A DNA stretch of 30,000 bases from contig JAQGDQ010000501.1 in NCBI GenBank assembly GCA_030141605.1, forward strand, positions 128,384 through 158,383. Direction: 5' to 3'. The notes under the pieces are model-generated. The model saw nothing but the letters and a program-made list of their open reading frames with translations. It did no database searches and was not told where the DNA came from. Positions 1 to 10,111 of the stretch are shown one piece after another. Every line of letters begins with the position of its first letter. Positions within the stretch are counted from its first letter, which is position 1. The stretch is from Tubiluchus corallicola (taxonomy: Eukaryota > Priapulida > Priapulimorpha > Priapulimorphida > Tubiluchidae). The translations under genes were made by a program, and so were the position numbers.

Positions 1-950
1 TTGTTCCCCTGATATTTATAAGCTTATGGCTAATAGCAAAAGAAAACCTTCCGCTTACATAAAGCTTAAAAAAATCGTCTTGAAATCGTATACCACTTAC
101 GTACTACCTTTTCGTATGCAGGGCTTACATTGGCAGTAACGTTGTATAAAACGTGTAAATTTAAACTCCCCCGATGACCGTTAGGCGCAGCCATTTTAAT
201 GGTAGGTCGTTTGAAACAAGTTTTGATAACATTGAGTAAAGTTTGAAAAAATAATCAGAACATTCGCAGCACACATGTTGCTAATTAAGTAAAATTTTAA
301 ATTACTATATCTTGTCAATAAGATTAAAAATACGTTTTTGGCTAGTGAGTGGCGCACCCTGGAGGGTGAGTCAACGATATTTTACCAATTAGCACAAATA
401 TTTTAAATGATTAGTCTAGTTACATAAGTGTTTCCAGCAGGCAAGTGAAATGCTAAGTAATATAGATTTGCATGGAAAGTTTTTTGGGTCATAATTTAAC
501 ATTTCCTTTTTTCCTTTGTTTTACGTTTGCGTAGGTGACGTCATGTAATGGCGCCGTTCAGAACAGTATTGCGGGAAATTTAAAGCGAAAATTCTTTTTA
601 ACACGAGTACGATATAGGCATAACTTGCTACGAAGTAATATCCTTTTTAAGACGATTTTTCTGAAATCTACTTCGGGTACCCCTTTTCTTATCCTTTCAA
701 TGGTTTTCTGATCGGCTTTAAATGGCTTTAAATGGCACCAATTTTTAACAAATGTTAACCCCCAAGCCGTGCGGCACTATAGGAGGGAAAATCAAGTGAC
801 ACTGCAAAACGATTTCAAGACGTTTCAGCCAAACAAGCGTTCACACGACCATTTTTTCCTCAAAGTCTCATTCCAACCAATTGTAGGCATTGGGGTATCA
901 ACATTTGTCAGAGTATTCCACCCACTCCTATCTGCAGCTAACAACGCAAG
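1..950. other. AT-rich intergenic DNA, no gene recognised
   Basis: I see no open frame with recognisable protein content, no RNA gene and no long tandem repeat. The only small oddity is a short direct duplication of a TTTAAATGGC-type motif near 716-735. A 70-codon frame at 769-981 has no recognisable features and overlaps the end of a LINE remnant on the other strand. Confidence 0.5.
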
Positions 951-977
951 TTCTTCTACTCCTAAAGATAGATTTGG

Positions 978-1305
978 TTAAAGTTGTTGAACATCTTTAT
1001 TTATCTTAGCTATCCAAGTTGTTTTAGGTTTATCTGGTGGTTTTCTGCAAGGTTTTAAGGCTTCCTTTAAGACGATTCTTACTGGTGCTTCATTTGGTAA
1101 AGTTAGAAGACGTCCTAGCCATCTTAATCTTCGGATCTTGACTTTTGAACTCCAATAAATTTCTTCTGTTCTGCTGTATGAATCTTCATTTTTGATTACA
1201 TATATGGATCTTTAAAACTTTCCTAAGAAGACTTCTATGAAATGTGTCAATCTACTTTTCTTGAGTAATCGTTAAACCCCAAGTTTGACAGTTGTAAATA
1301 AATAT
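978..1305 (-). pseudogene. Decayed LINE reverse transcriptase C-terminal fragment
   Basis: Reading the minus strand gives a segment like TWGLT..QEK, a stop codon, then IDTFHRSLLRKVLKIHI, and after a frameshift YSRTEEIYWSSKVKIRRLRW followed by LGRLLTLPNEAPVRI and LKEALKPCR, ending at a stop near 978. The pattern of a histidine/arginine-rich helix followed by RxLRWLGxxxxxP is typical of the region just after the polymerase domain in animal non-LTR retrotransposons. One internal stop and at least one frameshift show it is dead. Only the 3' end is present, as expected for a 5'-truncated insertion. The LINE clade cannot be fixed from this short piece. Confidence 0.75.
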
Positions 1306-1489
1306 ACCAAGAGAAGACGCCTTGCATGTATCGAGACGTTGTCAGACTTTTCTGAAGATTCTAGTTCAAAACGTTTTTCACACTTTCTCCCAAAATGTTT
1401 TTTCCAAACGATTTGCTGAAAGTGGTCTTTTCTGATGATGTTCGTCCTTCGAATCGAAGATGACCATAGTGACAGGGGTAAAGGGTCAG

Positions 1490-1812
1490 TTTGGGGGTTG
1501 TCATTCCTTTGATGAGCTCGAAGGTGACTGACTAGGCCAATTCTGGCCTGGAAATTTCTATAGCATTTGGCACAGGTGAGGCTGGGTGTTTGGACCTGTT
1601 GTTGGGCAGTGTCACATGCCTTGCGTCTCCTGCGCTTCTCCTCTGCCTCCTCAATTCTTTTCGCCTCTGCTGTCTTAGCCCCTGTGGTGATGGCACTCCG
1701 CCATGATGAGCGATCTTGTGCAAGGGTTTCCATTGAGCGGATATCCATGCTGAGCTCCATGAGTGAGGCCTTCAGGCTGTATTTGAAGCGTTTTTTTGGT
1801 CGTCCATGCTAT
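1490..1812 (-). pseudogene. LINE ORF2 C-terminal fragment with C2H2 finger
   Basis: The minus-strand frame reads GRPKKRFKYSLKASL, then METLAQDRSSWRSAI, a charged stretch rich in EEKRRRRK, and finally CAKCYRNFQARIGLVSHLRA ending in H. This is C-x2-C-x12-H-x3-H, the single zinc finger that closes ORF2 in a large group of animal LINEs; the order (GRPxxRFK, then WExxAxDRxxWR, then finger) matches that family tail. The frame remains open to about 1272 but loses resemblance after the finger. No polymerase domain lies upstream, so this is an isolated 3' fragment. It is a different insertion from the fragment at 978-1305, since that one ends with another kind of tail. Confidence 0.8.
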
Positions 1813-2156
1813 GTAAACGCTCAGACTGGTTTATATTTGCTTAAAACGTGTATAAATTTTTAATTAATTAAATAAATTAGTTCGTTGTGTTACGTACCCC
1901 TCTGTGCAAAGTTATCTGCTGCTCTGGATTTTTCCTGTAAATAACAGTTGATGCCGAGAAATAGGCTTACCTGTGCGATAAAAAACAACAGTCAATGAAA
2001 CAAAGTGAACTCATTAGTTTTTTTAAACAAAAGACAAATTACTTATCCATAGATTAACGCCTAGAATTGATAACATTTGAGAATTAACAATGATTATTTG
2101 TGTAAAGTTTTTTTTAATATTTCGTTGTTAACTCTAACCGGAGAGGCAAAATTTTA
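1813..2156. other. AT-rich spacer, nothing recognised
   Basis: This stretch between the LINE remnant and the 40-bp minisatellite shows only AT-rich DNA without an open frame or repeat of note. Confidence 0.4.
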
Positions 2157-2440
2157 ACCTCCAAAACAGCCTCCTTTGCCAATTAAGGGCCAAGAAACCT
2201 CCAAAACAGCCCCCTCTGCCAATTAAGGGCCTAGAAACCTCCAAAACAGCACCCTTTGCCAATTAAGGACCTACAAACCTCCAAAACAGCCCCCTCTGCC
2301 AATTAAGGGCCTAGAAACCTCCAAAACAGCCCCCTCTGCCAATTAAGGGCCTAGAAACCTCCAAAACAGCCCCCTTTGCCAATTAAGGGTCTAGAAACCT
2401 CCAAAGCAGCCCCCTTTGCCAATTACGGGCCTAAAAAACC
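2157..2440. repeat. 40-bp minisatellite, about 7 copies
   Basis: The unit contains ACCTCCAAAACAGCC then TGCCAATTAAGGGCCTAG, repeating every 40 bp. Copies differ by a few substitutions such as CCCCTCT versus CCCCTTT. Forty is not a multiple of three and no coding frame runs through it. Confidence 0.95.
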
Positions 2441-2494
2441 TTCTTGTTTAGTTACGAGATTTTGTGAGGCTTTCCTACAAAAAGTGGTTAGTTA

Positions 2495-2656
2495 GTTGGT
2501 TTGTTGGTTGATTGGATGGCTGGCTGGCTGGCTAGTTAGTCAGTCAGTCAGTCAGTCAGTCAGTTAGTCAGTCAGTCAGTCAGTCAGTCAGACGGTCAGT
2601 CAGTCAGTCAGTCAGTCAGTCAGGCAGGCAGGCAGGCAGTCAATCAATCAGTCAGG

Positions 2657-2694
<38 letters not shown>

Positions 2695-2745
2695 ATCAGT
2701 CAGTTAGTCAGTCAGTCAGTTAGTCAGTTAGTTAGTTATTAAGTT
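2495..2745. repeat. CAGT/GTTA tetranucleotide microsatellite
   Basis: An interrupted run of CAGT (same as AGTC/GTCA) with blocks that have drifted to GGCA, TCAA and, at both ends, GTTA. The edges grade from GTTA/GGCT to CAGT, as expected when point changes in one unit spread by slippage. Confidence 0.95.
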
Positions 2746-2749
2746 AGTT

Positions 2750-3925
2750 ATAATAGTATAAATGAGATATATAAATTATGAATTTTGTAATAATATAATA
2801 TCCTCCCTTATTAGCGATCACTTATTTAATATTTATGTTTATTCTAGCAAAAGCTTTCAAAGTATTCCTACATAAAAGAGACAACATAATACATGTTATA
2901 GTGTATTTTACAAAAAAGTGGCTAATATATACTGTTGTTGCACACAAAGGAGTGACATTTTTACAACTCTTTCCGAAGATTATAAAACTCAAACGACGGA
3001 AACGACCGAGCTATAAATGTTCACAACACGTTGCCGGCCATAAAGTTAACATGTTTATGACTTCATAGTTATTTTTAGCAACAAAAACGCCTCTTGTTTC
3101 AACATTTACGATTATACTTACTAGTATTGATGACGACAACGTACATAATAGCTTCATTTTATTCAGATAACGTTTTTTGCACTGTAGCTCAGTTTAAAAA
3201 GTGGACCATTGCACTTGTCAACTCTATTCACTCCTTGTTCACACGCAGGTAGTCTATAGTGCAACTAGTCAACCACTAGAATGGAAAGTATAACGTTAAT
3301 CTTAACACGGTCAGTTCCTCTATAAATTATTATAACCCAGCAGTGGGTGGCTCTTTCTCTCTGCGTGGAGGGTGCCGTCAAACGTGAAACTCATTGGAGC
3401 AAGACAGTCATGCTCAAAAGTTGTGTCACTGTCAAATGTTGTGTACACAGAATTAAATTCCGCTAGTGTGAACGAGGCGTAAGCTACACAAGGGATTAGT
3501 TCGTGATGTCACGAATTTTTCTGAGGTCATCTCATTTTAAAAGTTATTACGAACGAAAAAAATCTCTCCCGGTAACCTGGTCGTGGGAACAGTGAAATAG
3601 TCCATTGTTACTTGAAAAGTATGGTCAACGCAAAGCGTCATCACTATGTAAAAAGCACCTGAAATTATAATGGATTAATTTTTACTGTAATGTGAAGCGA
3701 GTTATTGTAATATCACAGAACAAAATTGTTCGAAAAGTGAAGTGAATTAATTATGATAAATTTGTTAGGTTATATTTAGTCAAATCCACAGATATTCATT
3801 ATTCAACTAAGGACTAATTCATAGCTTGTAGTCTCAGTCATTTATCATAGGAGGTGGACTTAGCACACGGTAACCCTTTTAGAGAAAAAAGGAATTGTAC
3901 GATTTCTGGACAGAAACTGGTTAAG
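2750..3925. other. Non-coding spacer, no gene recognised
   Basis: A 77-codon frame at 2835-3068 (plus) has no recognisable motif or support. The rest is AT-rich DNA with no repeat longer than a few units. I see nothing to annotate further. Confidence 0.4.
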
Positions 3926-3927
3926 TT

Positions 3928-4512
3928 TACTGCTGTTTAAAGGAAACGTCAAATTTTCTGAGAGGTCCATGCGTGTTGGCTCGTATTTCGTTTTTTACTG
4001 CTGTTTAAAGGAGAGGTCAAGTTTTCTGGGAGGTTCATACGTGTTGACTCGTATTTCGTGTTTTACTAGTGTTTAAAGGAGAGGTCAAGTTTTGTGAGAG
4101 GTCCATACGTGTTGGCTCGTCTTTCGTTTTTTACTGCTGTTTAAAGGAAAGGTCAAGTTTTCTGAGAGGTCCATACGTGTTGACTCGTCTTTCGTTTTTA
4201 CTGCTGTTTAAAGGAGAGGTCAAGTTTTCTGAGAGGTCCATACGTGTTGACTCGTCTTTCGTTTTTTACTGCTGTTTAAAGGAGAGGTCAAGTTTTCTGA
4301 GATGTCCATACGTGTTGACTTGTCTTTCGTTTTTTACTGCTGTTTAAAGGAGAGGTCAAGTTTTCTGAGAGGTCCATACGTGTTGGCTCGTATTTTGTTT
4401 TTTACTGCTGTTTAAAGGAAACGTCAAATTTTCTGAGAGGTCCATGCGTGTTGGCTCGTATTTCGTTTTTTACTGCTGTTTAAAGGAGAAGTCAAGTTTT
4501 CTGAGAGGTTAG
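3928..4512. repeat. 68-bp minisatellite, about 8.5 copies
   Basis: The unit begins ACTGCTGTTTAAAGGA and continues through GAGGTCAAGTTTTCTGAGAG and a GTCCATACGTGTTG.CTCGT.TTTCG segment, recurring every 68-69 bp. The first and eighth copies share variants (AAACGTCAAATTTT, CATGCGTGTTGGC), so part of the array was probably copied as a block. The 92-codon frame inside it (4069-4347) is a by-product of the repeat. Confidence 0.95.
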
Positions 4513-4704
4513 GTTTATTTCGATGTTCTCGAAGAATGTTTGAAGGATTTAGTAATAAAACTGCAATAAGCACCTCGTGTAATTAGTAAAATCACTTTAC
4601 AGTCGCGATCATTCCAATGACGTCATTCGTTCTGAAGAAAAGTAGCGCACTGTCAGTCTTTCGTCAAAAGTATAATAAGTTTTTATAAAGAAACATAGAT
4701 AGAT

Positions 4705-4800
4705 AATTTTGTAATATATATATATATATTCTTAAAAATATTATTAGAAAACCTATAATATATATATATATTATTATTTTTATTTATTTATTATTATTAT
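4705..4800. repeat. TA-rich simple repeats
   Basis: Two (TA)n runs, near 4715-4729 and 4757-4771, are followed by a TTA/TTTA-rich stretch that leads into the dispersed repeat at 4790. Confidence 0.85.
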
Positions 4801-5000
4801 CACATTCAGTGCAATATAATGACATTAAGCACACAGTGACATCAAAATTATTACGTCATACTGTATTAAATTGTTATGTTTCATACACTATCGTTATCAT
4901 AAAAGAATAATTGTACTGCAGTGGGCTAGAGAAGCAAAGGCTTGTATAAGCCCACTGTCATGTGAACCAGATAAAAAAAGAATGGATGAGTGAACAAAAG
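4790..5000 (+). repeat. Dispersed repeat family R1, copy 1
   Basis: About 200 bp closely match 12060-12290: shared blocks include TATCACATTCAGT, TAATGACATTAAGCACACAG, GTTTCATACACTATCGTTAT and GAATGGATGAGTGAAC. Copy 1 keeps a possible stem, CAGTGGGCT near 4919 paired with AGCCCACTG near 4950. It also contains 8 extra bases (ATTACGTC region) relative to copy 2. The copy ends at a TG microsatellite at 5010. It could be the tail of a SINE or LINE; no coding capacity is secure. Confidence 0.85.
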
Positions 5001-5009
5001 AAATATATT

Positions 5010-5062
5010 TATGTGTGTGTGTGTGTGTGTGTGTGTATATACATATATATAATATGTATAAA
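5010..5062. repeat. (TG)n then (TA)n microsatellite
   Basis: A GT dinucleotide run (about 5012-5036) passes into a TA-rich run. It lies directly after the dispersed repeat copy, so it may have grown from that element's simple-sequence tail. Confidence 0.9.
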
Positions 5063-5694
5063 AGGAAAGCTGTGTTTAGTCCAAGAAGTAGGGCTGTTTT
5101 TGAGTCAGTATACTGTTATTAATAACTTGCTGTACAATGCAGATGCACATTAAATTAGACTGAACATTTTTAAGTCGTAGCAAAGAATTTTATTTACCCC
5201 TTCTAGCTAATACTTTCTTGTATATAAGCTTAGTATGTTTCTGTAAACTAACTCAGTGTTTTTACTTCTGCTTACATATGATTTATTAATAGTTAAACTC
5301 ACATTATATATATATAAGTTGGACACGAAGGGGTCTAAACGTGACTGGACTACAAAATTCAGTGTCCTTTGCACTACATGATTGAACTGACATTTGGAAT
5401 TCATTGCATTACAATTGTAAACGTAATCTGAAAACTATCATTTCTGCATTACTTTCAAAATAATGACAAACACTGGCCAGTAGCTGTCAAAAGTTAAACT
5501 TGTGACACAAAAACAAAATTAATGTTTTAAAAAGTTAACACTTTAACACGAGTATATAGCAAATTAGATATTTAATGTTAAAATGATGGTTAAATTCACT
5601 ATTAAGCTTACAACATTTAGTGAAAAACTAAAAGTACTGCATAATCTTTGTGAAAGTATTGAGCTTTTAAAATCATATATAATAATGTGTATTC
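5063..5694. other. AT-rich spacer, nothing recognised
   Basis: There is a short TA run near 5305-5318 and no convincing coding frame; the small minus-strand frame at 5207-5404 has no recognisable content. Confidence 0.4.
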
Positions 5695-6003
5695 AGTAAG
5701 TTAGCTAGTTAGTTAGTTAGTTAGTCAGTCAGTCAGTCAGTCAGTCAGTCAGTCAGTCAGTCAGTCAGTCAGTCAGTCAGTTAGTCAGTCAGTCAGTCAA
5801 ACAGTCAGTTAGTCAGTCAGCCAGTCAGTCAGTCAGTCAGTCAAATAGTCAGTCAGTCAGTCAGTCAGTCAGTGGGTGGATCAGTCAGTCAGTCAGTTAG
5901 TTAGTTTGTCAGTTAGTTAGTTAATTAGTTAGTTAGCGAGGTAGTTAGTTAGTCAGTCAGTCAATCAATGAATCAATCAATCAGTCAGTCAGTCAGTCGG
6001 TCT
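5695..6003. repeat. CAGT/GTTA tetranucleotide microsatellite, second array
   Basis: About 300 bp of CAGT units with GTTA blocks at the left edge and near 5895-5950, plus ATCA variants at the right. It has the same unit and the same edge variants as the array at 2495-2745, though nothing else flanking the two arrays looks alike. Confidence 0.95.
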
Positions 6004-6640
6004 GTGAAAATAATATCACTCATATGATATATACAATAACAAATCACATAATATATAATACGACATGTGTATACAATCTTAGCCCAGCTTATGTATGAGT
6101 TCTTATTTGAATGTTGCAAGCTCTTGGTAGTTTAAAAGTAATAAACAGTAATAAAGTAATAAAAGAGAAAATATTTTAGATCACTTGTTTACCTGGCGAT
6201 GCATACATTAGCCTAAGATATTGAACAAAATGTGATTTTTAACATATGCATAATGCCACCATATTATATTGATATTTTGTTACTATGAACAAGATATGTG
6301 TGGCCAATTAATAACTGATTTAAGATATTTTCTGTTTAATTATTTCAATTGTTCGTGGTACGTAAATAAATTGTGACTGACTTGAATATGTTTGTTGATT
6401 ACCTTATTTTCTTTAATAGCCAATATTAAGACATTTTTCCGGAAATTTTTTGTGAAGAAAATTTCTTGGGATATCGTTTAAATTGTCCCTTTCTTCCCCT
6501 TAAAATGTCGAACAAATGAAGAGGTTTTTTGTATACCTAAATTAAAGAGTTATGATCTGACGTCAGCAGCATTCTAGAATAGTAAAACCATAATAATTTC
6601 CGAATTATTCATCCTGTTAATATCATTTTAATTTTCTGGA
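6004..6640. other. AT-rich spacer, nothing recognised
   Basis: I found no coding frame, repeat array or RNA gene in this stretch. Confidence 0.4.
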
Positions 6641-6689
6641 TCGTGAAACCACATGTCCAGTTCCTGCCAATGTAACTGCCAACGTAATT

Positions 6690-7420
6690 TTGCGTACAAC
6701 AGCAATCCTATCATGATGACCAACGTGACCCGATATTTGCGTAAATCAGGTGCATATAAAAGTAATCTGGAAGCTTTACAAATTACCCAGGACAAAATTC
6801 TCAAACTCATATATCATGTAAGGTATGACCATCCCACAAATATAATTTACTTGTCTGTTAAAACTCTTAAAGTGAAAGAAATATATGACATGTATTGTCT
6901 TCATTTCATGTATCAATATCATAATTCACTACTTCCACCAGCTTTTCAGTCATACTTTAGTCCAGTTTCAAATCAACATGATCATTACACAAGATATTCA
7001 GTCGGAAACTATGTACTCCCTCTTCCAAAAACAAATATAATGAAACAGTCATCAAAATATAATGCTATTAAAATATGGTCATCAATTCGGCGTGAAATGA
7101 AAACTCTTAATCTTTATCAATTTAAAAAAGCATCAAAGAATTACCTAATACAACGGTATAATTAACTCACAATTTTACTCATCCTGATCTTAAGTTACTA
7201 ACAAAACTTATTTTGTTCTAATGTACGTTATAACTGATGAAAATGTAATGTTGATTGTCAATTGTTTCACTTATCTGGAGGAGGACTCGAAAGCTCAATG
7301 CTCCTTCCTCCTCCTCACAGTGACTCGCATAGTTGATTTTTTTCAATGTAATATCAATTTATATGTATGTTTGAGTTGCTGTGGAATAAATTCATAATTC
7401 ATAATAATTCATACGGAAGT
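6690..7420 (+). mobile_element. 5'-truncated LINE, 3' end with ORF2 tail and 3' UTR
   Basis: The open frame ending at the stop near 7163 reads like the region after the polymerase of a CR1/Jockey-type LINE: YKSNLEALQITQDKILKLIY, then HPTNIIYLSVKTLKVKEIYD, then PPAFQSYF, HDHYTRYSVGNY, KYNAIKIWSSI and a final FKKASKNYLIQRY. In known elements this part carries L..LQ..I.R.I, LKV..I and a closing FK..LK..L...Y. No polymerase motif lies upstream, so the insertion is truncated at about 6690-6730; the first residues of the frame probably belong to flanking DNA or are diverged. The 3' UTR runs to a short AATTCATA-type repeat at about 7388-7412, the kind of tail CR1-like elements use in place of poly(A). 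The frame has no stop over 150 codons, so the insertion is fairly young. Confidence 0.8.
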
Positions 7421-8520
7421 CGACGTCAGAATTTGACAGTTTCATAAATAATGCTCTGTTTTGTCATACTCGGATCAGTGTATTCACCAAAACACGGTGG
7501 TTTTTGTGTCACAATATGGGACATTAATCAGAAAGCGTCAGGAAAGGTTACGTTTTATGAAATTGTCGCATCGTTGTCATTAATATCCGCCAGGTGTCGC
7601 TGCGAGACGTGTGTAACATTCGGTTCATTTTGCATAAGTTTATGCGTACGTTAAACTTTGTGTTTTTTGCCACTATTTTAATAATAAAAAGCATTTCCAC
7701 ACTAAGCACAGGACGACGCATAATCTTTTGCAAGGTATACAACAACAAGAGTAAAATTACATAAAATTTAATTACACTAGCTAATACAATCGAAATTAAT
7801 TGTGTTATAGTCTTTAATCACGTAAAATTATACATATGTAAATATAAATGTGAATATATAACTTTCTTTATAAATTTCTGTACTACACATGAGCTTAAAT
7901 TTAAAGATATTTTAATTGTATGTAAAAATTTCTAGTAAGAATTGTAAATTTTAAGTATTTTTACATACTAACATCGCTTCGTCAACGTTTTTGATCATAT
8001 ATAATTTGCTAACCATATTACACTATTGTAAAATATCCGTCCAAAGACTGAACATACACAATTATTCATATGTGTTGTAATTTTATTACTGTACATTTTC
8101 TGTATGTTTTATTACAATAAAGTATTGTAAAGATTTCTGACTTATGACTTAAATTTTAAATTATTAACAATTTTCTTTTTCATTTTAACATTTTATTAAC
8201 AGCATCACATTAAAAACCATATTTAAATACTAATTATTGATCGTGTTTACTTTTTAAATACATAAATAAAACCGTATTATGTTGAAAAGTAAAAAAAACC
8301 TTATTCAAAAAGTCAGTACGAAACGTCATGCAAGTCATAATGTGAAATAATTTAGAAGGAGGAGACAAGAAAAAGAAGAAAGTCTATTTGGAAGCAAAAT
8401 AATAGCAAAAGATGCCTCTAGAATTCTCTATCACTTTTATTATATCCAGCAAATAATATCACCAATCACATTATAAAGAAAATTAAAATCATTGACGACA
8501 ATAGATTCGAATATCCGTCA
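7421..8520. other. AT-rich spacer, nothing recognised
   Basis: Small open frames on both strands (7451-7654 plus, 7548-7748 minus) overlap each other and show no family resemblance. I see no repeat array or RNA gene. Confidence 0.4.
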
Positions 8521-8524
8521 CACC

Positions 8525-8882
8525 AACACGACAACTTAACGTATGCGTATTGCTTAATGCGTAATGCGCAAACCGCATTGTGTATACAGCACTTTATACC
8601 TAAACACGTGGATGTGTTTCCAGGTGTACGTAATGCGTAAACTGCAATGCGTCTGCGTAATCCGTATTGTGTATACAGCAATTTATAATTGAACACGTAG
8701 ACGTGTTTCCATGTAATGCGTAATCAGTAACGCGTGATGCGTAGTCCGTATTGCGGATACAGCAGTTTACATTGAAACACGTGGACATGTTTGCAAGTGT
8801 GCGTAATGCGTGATACGTATTCATTCGAACGTGATGGCTATCGCCCGAATACGCATCACGCAGCAATACGCAGACGGGAAAC
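8525..8882. mobile_element. Possible small DNA transposon with GCGTAATGCG-rich subrepeats
   Basis: Three diverged copies of an 85-88 bp unit start near 8578, 8666 and 8751, each with CGTATTG.G.ATACAGCA, an ACACGTGGA.GTGTTT block and a GCGTAATGCG string. The right edge (about 8851-8875) carries AATACGCATCACGCAGCAAT, close to the reverse complement of the left edge GCGTATTGCTTAATGCGTAA at 8545. Inverted edges around internal subrepeats suggest a non-autonomous DNA transposon, but I could not find a clear target duplication. The minus-strand open frames across it are repeat by-products. Confidence 0.45.
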
Positions 8883-9124
8883 CGCCGTTGCCTAGGTGAT
8901 TTATCAACTTGGTTATATTTACTATGTACAGTATAAATAGAGCTTGTAAAAAGGCTCAAAAATTTGTTGAATTCAATGGTACAGACACCGCTAATCGATG
9001 TTTCATTATACAATGTTGGAAATGTTGCTTACAAGTAATATTGTTTTACGTAAAGGTTGTTAAAAGAACATCAAATCAAATCTTAACCTGTAGCTCAAAA
9101 CAATCTAAACTAAACAATCAAACA

Positions 9125-10050
9125 ATGTAACTGAAAACAATCTAAATTTTTGAAGGAGAAAACTTTCTACTTTTTTCAAAAATGATTTATGAAAACAATC
9201 ATTGCGCATTGTCTCACAAACGCAATTTCACGGTTACACGTATTTCGCAAATCGTTTATGGGCAGTAGCCCCCACAATCAGAAACGCGTAGCACTAAACA
9301 GGTGCTGTACCTCTCATTTCAGAGGTGTTCTGTTGTGAGGTCGAGAGATAATGCGTGAGCACACAGCGGCAAACTTTGAAATCTGATTTTTAAACTTAAA
9401 ATTTGCTGAGTTTTTGTATATTGTACAGTAGCACTGAACATCAATTTTTGCTTTCACAAACGCGTGCAACAAGCATAGACTTCTACGCATTATACGTAGA
9501 ATTCGTATAATGTTTATGCTCTCAAAAATAAGCCATTCACAGTTTGCTTGTGCGCACGCGCAGCTGCTGTGGGTAATAGGTTAAGTGTACCACGACAACG
9601 CGTCTTAACTACAATCGTCACTTGACATGGAAAGCATTAGTTCAAAATCTTCAGTTGTTTTACGAGGACTTTGCTTAGTTGCGCATTAGTTTGTGCGCAG
9701 AGTGATTTACTAGCTGGATCTTGCTTGGGAACAAGAAAAATGAAGCAAGTATGGTTCTAGCTAGCTGTTAAAACTGTTACTCTTATAGTAGCAGGGGCTG
9801 CGAGGCGTTGTCAAGTGTACACAAATGCATTATCTAGTACATTTAGCCTTTGACCTTTTAGCGATCATCATCAATCGCTGGAACTGTGAAAAGGCTTATT
9901 ATGTTCATTTGTGACGTCATGGACTTTAATTTTTATCTATTATTGAATGATCAGAAAGGTTTTGGCATTATTAAAGCTGTTAAAATGTATACCTTTTGCC
10001 GTACTTCAACATGGAAAAGAGGATATTAAGAATCATCCTGTCTTCCTTAA
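9125..10050. mobile_element. MITE-like family M1, copy 1 (longest, left end eroded)
   Basis: It shares with 13511-14067 and 25885-26455 an ordered set of blocks: AAAACAATCTA, GGTGCTGTACC, GCGTGAGCACA, ACAGTAGCACTG, CGCAAACACG-like, and a right terminus AATCATCCTGTCTTCCTTAA. The right terminus is the reverse complement of the left terminus of copy 2 (TTAAAGGAAGACAGGATGAT), so the family has inverted ends. This copy is about 300 bp longer in the middle (roughly 9600-9950), either an insertion or a fuller version. It begins about 60 bp beyond the stop codon of the pentraxin-like gene and so lies in or just after its 3' UTR. Confidence 0.7.
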
Positions 10051-10111
10051 GATTTAAGACAATAATTACAAGACTAGCAATGTTTGTAACAATATCATCA
10101 ATGTGATCAGA

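Noticed and set aside
1567-1863. 98-codon plus-strand frame rich in hydrophobic residues
   Set aside because: Antisense to the LINE zinc-finger tail, which is the recognisable reading.
4919-4958. Stem CAGTGGGCT...AGCCCACTG considered as part of a tRNA gene
   Set aside because: No anticodon or T-arm follows and no box A/B promoter motifs are visible; it belongs to the dispersed repeat R1.
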